Below, piece by piece: positions 1-12,901 of a DNA stretch of 64,000 nt (position 1 is its first letter; each line of letters opens with the position of its first letter). Position numbers and translations under genes: made by a program. The notes under the pieces are model-generated. The model saw nothing but the letters and a program-made list of their open reading frames with translations. It was not told the origin of the DNA and made no database searches. Origin of the DNA: Echria macrotheca (taxonomy: Eukaryota; Ascomycota; Sordariomycetes; Sordariales; Schizotheciaceae); assembly GCA_030411725.1 (NCBI GenBank), contig MU839851.1:124001-188000 (forward strand), read 5' to 3'.

Positions 1-3000
1 CGCCGTACTACCGCGGGCTTCAAATTCCGACTATCCCCACGCCCTGGCCAGCGCTTCCACCCGGAGCACCAGCAAGGGCGAGTGTCAATAGCTTTGGCTT
101 TGGCGGAACCAATGCCCACGCCATTGTGGAAAGCTATGAGCCAAGCCGCCCTGAGAAGGGGGCGGATACATACAGGGCACCCACTGAAGCCGAGACCGAG
201 ACCGTGGTCGACGGCGGCCAACACCCTGAACTCATCGGCCCGCTAATTCTCTCCGCGGCCTCGGGGCCGTCTCTGCTACAGAACGTTCGAGCTCTTGCAC
301 AGCACGTCAGACAGAACCCGTCCCTAAATCTGGGCGACCTCGGCTGGCTGTTGCAGACCCGACGCAGTACCCACAGCGTCCGCACCTCCTTCAGCGCCGT
401 TTCGCGCGATGGCCTCCTGCACGCGATGGGCGATTTTGTGAAGACGCACGAGAAGGCGAGTCCCGGCAATATCGGTATCCGGCCACGGCTCATAGACCCA
501 AACGAGACGCCGGGCATTCTCGGCGTCTTCACCGGCCAGGGAGCCCAGTGGCCAACTATGGGCCGCCAACTCCTCCAGGCGAGCCCACTATTCCGCAGGA
601 CTCTTGAACGGTGCGAGGCGGTGCTGCACGCCCTCCCTGATGGTCCCCCATGGTCTCTGATACAGGAGCTGGCGGCCGAGCCCAGCGTGTCTCGCCTATC
701 TGAGGCAGCGCTTTCGCAGCCACTGTGCACGGCAGTGCAGCTAGGCCTCGTGGATGTGCTGACGGCCGCGGGTATTCACTTGGACGCCGTGGTCGGTCAC
801 TCTTCCGGCGAGATTGCTGCCACCTATGCGGCCGGCATCATCACACTCCCCGGCGCCATGCAGATCGCCTACTACCGCGGCCTCTACGCAAAGCTCGCTG
901 GTGGCTCCCATGGCCAACAAGGTGGGATGATGGCCGTCGGTTTCTCTCTTCGCGACGCCATCGTGTTTTGCAACCGCCCGGAGTTCTCTGGTCGTCTCGA
1001 CGTCGCCGCAAGCAACGCGCCGCAGAGCGTCACTCTTTCGGGAGACCGTGACGCCATCGAAGAGGCGAAGCGATATTTGGACACGCAAAACACCTTTGCC
1101 CGGATCCTCAAGGTCGACACGGCGTATCATTCGCACCACATGCTGCCCTGCGTGGAGCCTTACTTGCGGTCCCTCCTCGCCTGCGATATCCAAGTCCAGC
1201 AGCCAGCCCCGGGCCGCGCCGCCTGCATCTGGAACTCCAGCGTCCGCGGCGACACGGAGCTGTTGGGGCCGCATGGTGACCTGAGTCTCCTGAAAGGACC
1301 ATACTGGGTGTCCAACATGCTGAACATGGTCCTCTTCTCCCAGGCTCTTGAGTCGTCCTTTTGGCACGGCGGACCGTTCGACATGGTGCTCGAGATTGGC
1401 CCGCACCCAGCTCTACGGGGTCCCACGGAGCAGACATGGAAGGCTGCGCTTGGCGCCAACACAATCGCCCCGTACTCGGGCGTCCTAAAGCGTGATAGCC
1501 ATGACGTCGAGGCCCTCTCGGCGGCGCTCGCCTCCGTCTGGGCCCATCTCGGACCGTCTTTTGTGGACTTTGAGGGCTTCCGCACTGCCTTTTCTGACAA
1601 GACCCGCCGCCCCCAAGTTCTTAAAGATCTCCCGTCCTACGCCTGGGCACACGACAAAGTCTACTGGCGCGAGTCGCGCCTCTCTCGTCGGTTCCGCATA
1701 GGCACGGATACGCCACACCCGCTCCTCGGGCGGCGCACACTCGACGGCGACAGCGGCAACGAATACGAGCTCCGATGGCGCAACATCCTCAAGCTCTCGG
1801 AGCTGCCGTGGCTGCGCGGGCACGAAGTCCTGGGCGAAGTGCTCCTGCCCGCTGCCGCTTATGTCTCCATCGCTGTCGAAGCTGGCCGCGTTGTTGCTGC
1901 TGGCCGCCCGGTACGCTTATATGAAGTCCTGGATCTGGAGTTGCAGCGGCCGGTGGTCGTGCCCGAGGCGAAGGAAGGCGTGGAGACCCTGCTTACCGTG
2001 AATATCATGGACACGACGGAGCAGCCATACGATGACCATGTCGCGGTATCGGAGCGGCCACTCCAGGCGCGCTTCACCTATTACCTCTGTTCGGACGAGC
2101 GCGCGGGCACCCTCGTCCCCGTTGGGCGCGGACGTATCATTGTCCATCTCGGCAAGGCGTCTCTCGACGGCCTGCCAGAAAGAGGGCCGATGCCGCCCAA
2201 CTTGCTCGGCGTCGATGCTGACCGGGTATATTCGGCGCTGGAGAAAGTAGGGCTGCATTACGGGGGTCTCTTCAAGGGCATGACCCAGGTCAGACGCTCG
2301 CTGGGCTACGCAACGGCCACAGGCATCTGGTCGGCGGACGAGCTAGGACAAGACTACGCCGTCCACCCGGCCACCCTCGACGTAGCGTTCCAGACCGTTT
2401 TCCCGGCCCGCGCGCACCCTAGCAGCGGACAGATCACGTCGGCACTACTCCCAGTCCGCATCAAGCGCGTTACCGTCAACCCTTGCGTCGGCTTCCTATC
2501 GGAAGCCAGCGATTACGTCGACGACAGCGCACGGGAAGCGGCAGTAAACATGGAGTCCTTCGTAACTGAGGAGAGCAGCACCATCGGCTCTGTGGTCGGC
2601 GATGTCCTTGTCTACGACGCCACGTCCGGCCATATGGCGGTGCAGGTGGAGAGTCTCACCTTGCAGGCCGTTTCCCAGGACGCAACACCCAAGGACCGTC
2701 AGATGTTTGCCACGACAGCATGGAATACCGATGCGGCCCTCGGCCTCGTGGCACCAAAACTGGATGAGGCCCGGGACAAGAGGGTGCTGCAGCTCGCGGT
2801 GGCCATTGACCGCATCGCCCTCTTCTACATGAAACGGTTGCTTGAAGAGATGCCGTCCAGTAGTCGTGCGACGGCGCAGCTACCCTGGCACCACCAATCC
2901 ATGTTTGACGCGTTCGAGGTCCTGGTTCAGACCGTTCGAGACAGCCAGCATCCACTGCTTCAGCGGGAATGGCTCTCAGATGAGCCCGCCGTGGTGGATG

Positions 3001-6000
3001 AGCTTTGCTCTCAGCATCCCGGACAGATCGACTTGCAGCTCGCCCAAGCGGTTGGCCAGAACCTCGGTGCAGTTGTGCGTGGCGAGCTGCAGCCGCTCGA
3101 GGTTATGCTGAAAGATGACATGCTCAACCGCTTCTACATGGAGGGCTGCGGGTTCGACGTGATGAACGAGAACGTCGTGTCGGTGATGCGGCAGATCACA
3201 TACAAGTTCCCCAGGTGCAACATACTGGAAATCGGCGCTGGCACGGGCGGCACGGTACGATCCTCTACCCATTTCAAATTCCCCCCTTCTCTCGCTTGTT
3301 GCGTTGATGAGTGCCTTACTAACCTAACATATACCAGACATGGAATATCTTGAATGCTATTGGCAACGCCTACGAGTCGTATACGTATACCGACGTCTCC
3401 CCCGGCTTCTTCGAGAAGGCTGCCGACAAGTTCTCCCAGTTCTCCCACCGCATGATCTTCAAGGTTCTCGACGCCGAAAAACCGGTGGCGCCCCAGGGCT
3501 TTACCGAGTACGCCTACGACATTGTTGTCGCCGCCTATGTATTGCATGTCAGCCGCAACCTTCGAGAGACCGTGGAGCACGCTCGCTCGCTGCTCAAACC
3601 CGGTGGTTTTCTCATTCTCCTTGAGGTCACAGCGCCGCAGATTCTGCGGCTTAACCTGATGATGGGCGCCCTTCCGGGTTGGTGGCTCGGGGCTGACGAT
3701 GGCCGGCGTATGTACCCAGGTATCTCCGTCGTAGACTGGGATGCGCTGCTGCTGGACACGGGCTTCTCGGGCGTTGACTTGGTCATGCACGACCTAGCAG
3801 ACGAGATCAAGCATTGCAACTCGCTTATGGTCAGCCAGGCGGTGGACAACACCGTGCTCAAGCTCCGCGATCCGGTCGTCTCTATTATGCAGACTGACCC
3901 GCTTCCCACGGATTCCCTCCTCATAGTTGGCGGCAAGACGCTCACGACATCCAAGATGTTGAGTGAGCTGACCAGATGGTTCCCGTCGGCTTGGAAGCGA
4001 AGGCTCAAGAGAGCCGTCGATGTGGACGCGGTCGATATCGGCCGCCTTGCTCCCGGGACCGATGTCATATGTCTGCAGGAGCTGGATGCGCCGCTCTTCG
4101 CCACTCCCATGAGCGAGCCACGTCTGAAAACGCTGCAGAGCCTCGTCTTAAAGGCCAGAAGTATGCTCTGGGTCGTCACGGACAACCCAAAAACCAACAT
4201 TATGCTCGGCATCTCGCGCGCCCTGTTCCAGGAGCTGCCGCAGCTGCACCTCCAGGTCCTCCGCCTGGATATCAGCCATGGGGGCCCGCCCCCATCGATT
4301 CTGGCCAAAACCGCGCTGGAGGCGTTTGTGCGCCTCAGAACTGGCGCCACTCACAAGAATGAGCTCGACAAGGCATTGTGGTGTTGGGAACCCGAGCTCG
4401 TCTTCTCCCACGGCGAGATGCTCATACCTCGCGTGATGCCAAATGCGGCAGCCAATGAGCTGTACAACGCTTCGCGGAGAGTTATCACCAAGCCGGTGGA
4501 TGCCAACGAGATAGCTGTGGAATTCCGCACCACGGCAGCGGCAGGGAATAGGCGCATGCTCACACTCACAGCGGCCCCGGATCCGATTCTGGTCACCGAG
4601 GGCACGAACTTGGTCGAGTTCGAGACCAAGTACTCCTTGCGCATCCCCGGGCGGGACGATGGGGAAGGGGGCGATGATTTTTATCTTTGCTATGGATTCG
4701 CCCAAACCACGCAGTCCGTCATCATCACCACTTCCAGATCCAACGCCTCGAGTCTTCAAGTGCCGGAGTCGGACTTGCTGCCCATCTCAGACAGAGACGA
4801 CGCACCAGCCGTACTCCTGAATATGGTCCACCATCTGTTAGCACGAGCTATTACACAGCTACCGGGAGCCGAGCCAAGCGTGATTATTGTCTACGAGCCC
4901 AACGCATCCCTGGCTGCCATGGTATCCGCAGAGCTCGGCCGCCGCCAACATGGGGTGGAAGCTGTGTTTGTGACGTCCCAGTCAGACACCCCAGACGGCT
5001 GGATCAAGGTGCATCCCCAAGAGTCAGTTCGAGGTCTCCGGCGATTGATGCCTCGGCACGCTAAGTTTTACATTGATTGTGCCGGCCTGCGAGGGAGGGC
5101 CTCCAACACCATTCTAGAACGATGCCTCAGCTCAGAGTGCCAGGTCCGCAAACTTGATGCCCAGCTTCTCCAGGAGGTACTAGCGCCGGCAGTGACAGCA
5201 TCAGGATCAGCGTCTGTCATCACGAAGGACTTACTCGAGTCGTTGTACACCCATGTCACCGAGTTGATCACCACCAGTCTTAGCGGAGCGGGCAACCCAG
5301 CGTTACTCCCACCCAGTTGCCCCATCTTTACGGCCAGAGACCTCGTGGGAGTCGAGGCTTCAACAACGATGCAACGGCAGATGTACATGACCAGCTGGGA
5401 GGACAGGGAGGGTCTTGCTCTTACCGTGCAACCGCCCGACGTCTCCCGCTGTTTCCACCCCACCAAGACGTATCTCATGGTTGGCATGGCTGGCGGCTTG
5501 GGGTTGTCAATCTGCCAATGGATGCTCCGCAGCGGTGCCAAGCACATGGTCATCACCAGTCGCCAGCCCGACGTGGACGCGGTCTGGCTCGAGGAGGCTC
5601 GACGAGGAGGCGCGGACGTCCGCATTGTGCCGACTGATGTCTCAGATGGCGCCTCCGTTGCGTCCACCGTGGAGCTCATCCGGAGGGAGATGCCACCGCT
5701 TGGAGGCGTCTGCAACGCGGCCATGGTGCTATGCGACAGGCTGTTCGTTAACATGAGTGTGGACCAGCTGAACAATACCCTAGCGCCAAAGGTAGACGGG
5801 ACAGCCCATCTGCATCGCATCCTCGCCGATACGCCTCTAGACTTCTTCATGCTTCTCTCATCCTCGGCCTCGGTCTTCGGAAACCCGGGTCAGGCCAATT
5901 ACCACGCTGCCAACCTGTTTATGGCAGGCCTCGCCGCCGAGCGGCGCCAGCGCGGTCTGGTAGCATCGGTAATACACATTGGGCTCGTCATCGATGTCGG

Positions 6001-9000
6001 CTACGTCACGCGTCAGGTAGATCTCGACGTTGACGGCCATCTTCGGAGCCAGGTCTTCCTTCCCGTGTCCGAGACAGATGTACACCACGCCTTCGCCGAA
6101 GCCATCGTGGCCGGAAAGCCCGATAGCGGCCGGCCGTTTGAGCTCATCATGGGTCTCGAACCGTTCACGGAGCCATTGCCGTCGGAGCGCAGGCCGTTCT
6201 GGTTGACGAATCCCCGCTTCTCGCACTTTGTACCGCCGGCAGCGGAAACCCAGCAGCAGCAGACACAACATCGCAACAATCTGATGGGCGGCAACACCGG
6301 TGCCAACATCAAGCGGCAAGTGGAAGAAGCCGACACCGAAGAAGCCGCCGTGGCTGTGGTACTGGGGGCCTTCAGCGCCAAGCTCGAGTCGATTCTTCAG
6401 CTGGCGCCGGGCAGCGTTGATGGCGCCAAGCCACTCATTCAGCTGGGCATGGATTCGCTCGTCGCAGTCGAGATACGCACCTGGTTTCTCCACGAGCTCG
6501 GCGCCGACGTCCCCATTATGAAGATCTTGGGCGGCGATACCGTCCTCCAGATTAGCACGCATGCGGCCAGAAAGTTCCTAGCCACCTGGGCAAAGATGCA
6601 GGAAGAGACGGTGGAGAAGGACAAGGAGAGAAAAGAGGAGAAAGAGGAGAAAGTCGTGAAACAGGATGACATCGATGTCGACATTATCACTGTCCCTTGT
6701 GCGGCCGAAAAGTCCAAGTCGCACTCCGAAGACTCAAGCTGTGGTGAGAGCGTCGCTGTCGAGGATGATGGGCTGGATGGCGAGGATGGCGCGTCCAGCA
6801 TCACCGACATGGAGCCATCCCAAACCAGCGGCGATGATGGTGCCGCCACCCTTGTGTCCCAGTTGAAAGCCGTGAAGATTGTTGATCAGCCGGGATATGG
6901 GCCGGTCCTACCCGGCCATCCCCAGATGCTTGTCCGGGAGAAGATGTCGCCGGCTCAGAGTCGTCTCTGGTTCGCCCATCGGCATGCCGGCGATCCCACA
7001 GCGTACAACATGACGTTTCAGTACGAGGTCGACGGGCTCCTCGATGTGGAACGGCTGCGCTACGCCATCGACATGACGTGCCAGCGTCATGAAGCGCTCC
7101 GTACCGCTTTTTACACAGAACCCGGTGACGGAGAACCCATGCAGGGCATCCTCACCACACCTGCCTATCTGTTCAAGCACCTCAACTTGCAGATGAGCCA
7201 CGTCGATGTTGGCGTTGACGGTGACGCTGATGTCCAGAGGGAGTTTGCCTTCTTCAAAGAGCATGTCTGGGATCTCGAGCGCGGCTGCACTTTTGGCGTC
7301 ACCGCCATCACCCTCGAAGCCAACAAGCACATCCTCCTCTTCGGGTACCACCACATCATCATGGACGCCGCAAGTTGGGCCCTCTTCCTTCGAGACTTGG
7401 ACCAAGCCTACCAGATGCGGAGCCTTGGCCAGCCGCCGCCAACGTGCATCGAGTTCTCTCAAAAGCAACACCAGCTCCTAGTATCCCACTCCGAAGCCTT
7501 CCAGAGCCAGGTGCGCTTCTGGAAAGAAGAGCTCGCCTCGCTTCCCGATACGGCGCCGTTGCTGCCCGTGGCCCGGGTCGCGGTGCGGCCGGCCCACGAG
7601 CCGACCCTCGAGACGAGCTACGCCCGGTTGGAGGTCGATGCCACGCTCACGTCGGCGCTCAAGAGAACGTGCTCTCAGGATCTCGGCATTACTCTCTTCC
7701 ACTGCCACCTCGCCGCCTTACAGCTGCTTCTGGCACGGTACCTCGCCATCGACGACGTATGCATCGGCATTGCGGATGCGAACCGTACTGACCCGGCCTT
7801 CGCAACCACGGTTGGCTTCTTCATGTCCATGGTCCCGCTACGCGCGCGCATGTCAGACCTCACCACCACGCCCTTCGGCCCCGTTGCGCGTGCCACCTCG
7901 CGCAAGGTGCTGGCCGCGCTTGCACACTCCTCAGTGCCGCTGGATGTTATCCTCGACGCCGCCCACGTCCCGCGCGTGGCATCTCACCCCCCTCTATTTC
8001 AGATCGCCGTCAACTACCGCCAAGGCGCGGTTGTCGATGTCCCGCTCGGCGGCCACCACGGCGCCAAGATGGTGCTGCGCGCGGCTCAAGACGCCAAGAA
8101 TCCCTACGACCTCAGCGTGGGCATCATTGAGGCCGGCGAGGGATGTATCGTTGAGATGACGGGCCAGAAGGCACTGTACGATGACGCGGCCTGCGAGACC
8201 CTACTAGCTGCGTACCTGCGGCTGCTGCGAGGCGTCGCAGAGAATCCATCTCTGCCGGCGGCATCCTATCCTCTGCATGACCCGGCGAAGATCCAGCGAG
8301 CGCTAGCCTTGGGCACGGGGCCGACGGTGGACTTTGGGTGGCCTGCCTCCTTGTCGGAGCGTGTGTTGGACATGTGCCGGTTGCACGGAGGGGACAAAGC
8401 AGTGATAGCAGCCTCCACCCAGGACCAGGACTCGACCTTGACGTACTCGGAGTGCCAGGCCAGGGTGTGGTCGACCGCCGCAGCGCTTACCGACGCCGGA
8501 GTGGAAGCCTCTCGCGTGGTGGCCGTTCTCTGCGAGCCGTCAGTGAATTCCATCATCGCCCTGCTGGCTGTCCTACACATCGGTGCCGTGTACATGCCGC
8601 TAGACGTCAGCCTGCCCGCCGCGAGACACAGCGCCATGATCCGCAGCGGTCAGCCGTCCCACATCCTCTTCCACTCGGCAACCGAGGAGTTGGTGGCCCA
8701 CCTGGCCCGCGAAAGCCACTCCCCTTTGACTGCCGTGCGGGTCGAGACAAAAGCAGCAACGGCTCACGTTCCCTGCACGGCGCGGCACGACACCCCAGCG
8801 GCCTTGCTTTACACCAGCGGCTCTACTGGAGAGCCCAAAGGCATCCTCTTGTCACAGGCCAATCTGGTGAACCACGTGGCTCTCAAGACAGCCGCACTGG
8901 GGCTTGGCCGTGAGCAGGTTCTGCAGCAGAGCAGCCTCGGGTTTGACATGTCATTGATCCAGATCTTCTCCGCGCTGGCCAACGGTGGCACCCTGATTGT

Positions 9001-11254
9001 GGCACCCTCAGAGTGGCGGCGAGATCCGGTCGCCCTGACATCCCTGGCGGCGCGGGAGCGCGTGTCCATGACCATCGCGACGCCGAGCGAATACTCAGCC
9101 TGGATGGCGTATGGAGCACCCTCGCTAAGGTCGAACCAGCACTGGAAGCATGCTTGCCTCGGCGGCGAGGTCGTAACCGATCAACTGTTGCACGAATTCG
9201 GCCGGCTAGCCCTCCCTGCCCTGCAGCTCACCAACTGCTACGGCCCAACCGAGATCACGGCCGCGGCGACTTTTCAGACCCTCCTATCTCCTTCCTCCAG
9301 CGCCGGCACCGGCGGCATCAGGGGGTCTGTAGGCCGTGCCCTTCCCAACTATGCCGTCTACATCGTCTCTCCCTCAGGATCGCCGCTACCTGTCCAGCAC
9401 GTTGGCGAGATTTGCATCGGGGGAAGTGGCGTGGCACTGGGCTATCACGGTCTGCCGGAGCAGACGGCTGCGTGTTTTGTCCCGGACCTGGTCGACCCGA
9501 GCCGGAAAATGTACCGAACGGGCGACATGGGGAGACTCGCCGAGGATGGATCGCTTGTGTTTCTCGGGCGGATCGATGGCGACACTCAAATCAAGCTGCG
9601 TGGCTTGCGCGTGGAGCTTACTGAGGTGGAGGAGGCGGTTCTGGCAGCCTCGGACGGTGTCCTATCGAGCGTCGTAGTATCCCTCCGGGAAGAGCAGCTG
9701 GTTGCGCACGCCACCCTGGCCCCTGGTCGGCAAGAAGCTGAGCTGCCAGCCGACCTATTGAGCAGGCTTCCGCTTCCTCAATACATGGTTCCCGCACGAG
9801 GCGTTACCGTCGTGCCCTCCCTGCCAACGAACGCCAACGGCAAGATCGACCGCCGGGCTGCCTCTGAGCTGCCGTGCCCGGCGCAGCATCTCGACTCCAC
9901 GCCGAGAGCGAAGCTCACGCTCCGTGAAGGTGAGCTGCGTCTCCTCTGGGAGAAGGTGCTCCGGATCCCGGGGGATGAGGCCGCTCACATAACGGCCGAG
10001 TCTGACTTCTTTCTCCTTGGCGGCAACTCCCTGCTGCTCATGCGGCTGCAGGCCGCCATCCAGGAGGCCATGGCTGTCGCCGTGTCCACGCGTGATCTCT
10101 ACCAAGCCAGCACGCTAAGGCAGATGGCTGCGCAGATCAGTCTGCGCCGGGAATGTCAGCCGCTAGAAGACCAGGCTGGGACGGTGGTGGACTGGGATGT
10201 CGAGACGGAGGTGCCTGCCTGGGTGTACGAAGGCCCGGAAGAGGAGCTTGATGAGAAGGGACGTACTCTATCCGCCAATGGGGAGGGTCGGGGCGTCCAG
10301 GTGCTCCTGACGGGCGCCACCAGCTTTTTGGGCGGCTTCATTCTGCAGTCGCTCTGCGCCCGCGACTCTGTGACCAAGGTGCACTGCATTGCTGTCCCGG
10401 CGGACGAGCTGCAGAACCTCCCGCCCTGCACGAGCGAAAAGGCGATCGTGTATACGGGCAGCCTCCGCTCACCTACATTGGGCTTGACCGAGGATGAGAG
10501 GCGCACGCTGAAGGAGAGCATCGACGTAGTTATTCACGCTGGCGCCACGGGACATTGCCTCAACACGTACTCCTCGGTCCGCATCCCCAACGTCCACGCC
10601 ACCCATTTCTTGGCCTCCCTGGCCATCCCCCGCCATGTACCGTTTCTCTACCTCTCGGCAAGCCGCGTCGGCCTCCTCTCCGGCAAGGCCGCGCCGCTCC
10701 CTGCATCGGTGGCGCGCTTCCAACCCCCAACCGACGGTTCAGATGGCTACACGGCCTCCAAATGGGCGAGCGAGGTGTTCTTAGAGCGTCTCACCGAGAA
10801 GGTGCCATCGCTGTCCGTCCAGATCCACCGGCCGTGTGTCGTCGTCGGCACGCAGGCCCCCAACAGCGACGCCCTCAACGCCATCATCCGTTTCTCCATG
10901 CTGATGCGCAAAACCCCGTCGTTCTCAAACGCCGAAGGCTATTTCGACTTCCAGGAGGTCACCGTTGTGGGATCCGACATTGCTGCTGCCGCTCTGGCGC
11001 TTGCGACAGATAGTGGCGAACGGGGCGCCGTGTCGTTTCGCCATCACTCCAGCGGTCTGAAGGTTCCGGTCTCTCAATTCCGCCAGCGTATGGAGGAGAC
11101 ATATGGTGGCGTGTTCGAAGAGGTCCCGGCCAAAGAATGGATCACAGCTGCCACCGAGGCAGGCATTGATCCGCTTATCACGGGCTACCTTGAAGGTGTC
11201 ATGGAACGGGGACAGACCATGGTCTTTCCATACCTTGGAGAGAGCGCGATGTGA
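1..11254 (+). CDS. Hybrid polyketide synthase-nonribosomal peptide synthetase (PKS-NRPS), 5'-partial
   Basis: Iterative highly reducing PKS fused to one NRPS module. It should build a C-methylated polyketide, condense it with one amino acid and release it at a terminal reductase-type domain. The frame is open from base 3; coding is 3-3254 joined to 3338-11254, about 3720 residues, so roughly 390 N-terminal residues lie outside. Order seen: ketosynthase C-terminus (SFGFGGTNAH near 90-120); acyltransferase (GHSSG, Ser codon 801-803); dehydratase (His 1821-1823, Asp 2379-2381); methyltransferase (EIGAGTGGT, interrupted by the intron); a region without a recognisable enoylreductase NADPH motif; ketoreductase (Tyr 5900-5902); ACP (Ser 6455-6457); acidic/lysine-rich linker 6590-6920; condensation (HHIIMDA, 7349-7369); adenylation (8330-9900); thiolation (Ser 10028-10030); R domain (TGATSFLGG near 10310, YTASK from 10748). 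Stop TGA 11252-11254. Lack of ER implies a trans-acting enoylreductase or an unreduced product. The product is not predicted. Confidence 0.96.
3255..3337 (+). other. Intron 1 of the PKS-NRPS gene (83 bp, phase 0)
   Basis: The donor GTACGA directly follows the ACG codon that ends the methyltransferase motif EIGAGTGGT. A branch-point-like TACTAAC lies at 3317-3323 and the acceptor is CAG at 3335-3337. Splicing joins GTGGT to TWNILNAIGNAYESYTYTD, the usual continuation of this domain in fungal PKSs. Without the intron the gene would break into two frames just after the SAM-binding motif. Confidence 0.93.
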
Positions 11255-11640
11255 AATCCCGGTCGGCGGACAGTACAAAGTTAGGTACCTATTGGCCTAC
11301 TTGGCAGCTTTCCCCGTCAAAAGGACGGATCCATATCAGATCCAATGGACGAAGAGATGATATGTCGCCCACGCCGACGACATCAATTAAGCTGTTAGCT
11401 TGAAGCGGGATACGGTAAATCGGTTGGATTCTTTGGGACTTTGAATGGAAAATTTACTAGGGTTGGTCGAATATTTGTGGGACATCGATGGACAGAAGCT
11501 TGCGTTGAGTGGATGTTAATTGGTATCAGAATCGAAGGCCTGTATGTATTTGATTGTTTTTCTGAATTTACTTATTTAGCTCCCTTGGTCTACAATGTCG
11601 TGATGAATAAATAATAAAGATAATTGTATACGCTTTAAGG
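11255..11640 (+). terminator. 3' flank of the PKS-NRPS gene with polyadenylation-like signals
   Basis: No coding sequence is seen after the stop. Two overlapping AATAAA motifs occur at 11606-11611 and 11613-11618, about 350 bp after the stop codon. Base composition turns strongly AT-rich just beyond, so these hexamers could also be chance. The boundary of the AT-rich block lies here. Confidence 0.35.
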
Positions 11641-12464
11641 GGGTAAAGGGTGCCTTTTAAGTAGTTAAAATATGTAAGTACCTACTGTTTAATCCTTAGT
11701 ACGTATACGCTTCTAGGCTCCGTTTATATAGCTGTGTATTAATTTATTTAATTGGGCTCTTTCACGCTTGAAATACAATTATAATAAACGAAAAACAATA
11801 AAAGAAAGTAAAGGTTGGGGTTTATAAAAATATTACCCTGTATTTAGTCTGGGCTAAATACGCTTTCCGGTTCCTTTACTATTTAAAAATAACCTAAACC
11901 GTAATTTAAGTAAATTAAAAGAGTTTTTATCTTATCTTACCATTGAAATCTGTAATAGTAAATAGGAATAATGAAAAGGGGAAATGAATAAGGTAAATAA
12001 AACTAATAAAATATTAATGAGACTATTGTTTTATATTAGTTAATAATAAATACGTTCTTCTTTTAGTCTTTAATCAGCTTAAGTTTAATATACCTTAAAA
12101 CACTATAAAAGTTTTTAATAATAAATAAGGATACAGAAAAAGTAAATATGATAAATAAAGTATAATTAGTTTTAAATAAAAATACTTCTTTACTATATTT
12201 TAATTAGTTAATTATATATTTATATTTTAAAAAATTTATCAGAAACGATATGTACTTAAAGTTAGCAATTAGTCAGATTACTATAGTTAGTGGTTTAATT
12301 ACTACTCTAACTACTATTAGGGTTAGCGTGACGGCTAAGTTACTGGATCTACACCTAATTAGGCTAACTTTTTAAAAAGTTTGTTAGAATTTTAAGGCTA
12401 GCACCTTAAAACCCTAATTATAAATATATGACAGCACGATCTGGGCTTGGCCCTAGTATTTTAA

Positions 12465-12740
12465 TTATTAGGATATTAGTTTTTAGTTGTTAGTTTAGTG
12501 ATCTAGACTATTATAATTTAGTTGTTAAAATTACAGCTGTAATTAAACTACTTAAATCGGTAATTTAAATAGTAACTGAATCATTAAATTAGTAATTTAA
12601 GTAATAATTAAACGATTTGGATTACTAATTCAGACTACTAAATTATTAGTTCAAACTAATAATCCATCGCATAAAATAAATCTTTTAATATTTTAAAGTA
12701 CTAAATAATATAAGTTTATTGAATATTTATTCTTTCTCTT
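12465..12740 (+). repeat. Truncated left end of a family A (hAT-like) element
   Basis: A decayed version of the family A left terminus (TAGGATATTAGTTTTTAGTT) is followed by the usual subterminal run of TAGT/ACTA units, here heavily mutated to AT. No matching right end or TSD was found, so this is a fragment. Confidence 0.55.
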
Positions 12741-12901
12741 ACTTTATACAAATTATTTAGTGTAAGCTAAGTTCCTAGCCCTATTCCTTAAGTAGAATAT
12801 CTACAGTAATTATTTAGGGATAAACACTATTATTACTATTATTATGCTACTGGTAAAATAAAATTACATCCTTAGGCTATATAAAGCCCCCTAGTTTTAA
12901 C

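Noticed and set aside
126..11254. Two separate genes, one ending at 3353 and one starting at 3350
   Set aside because: The break falls inside the methyltransferase SAM-binding region, and a GT-AG intron with a branch site restores one frame and the expected motif.
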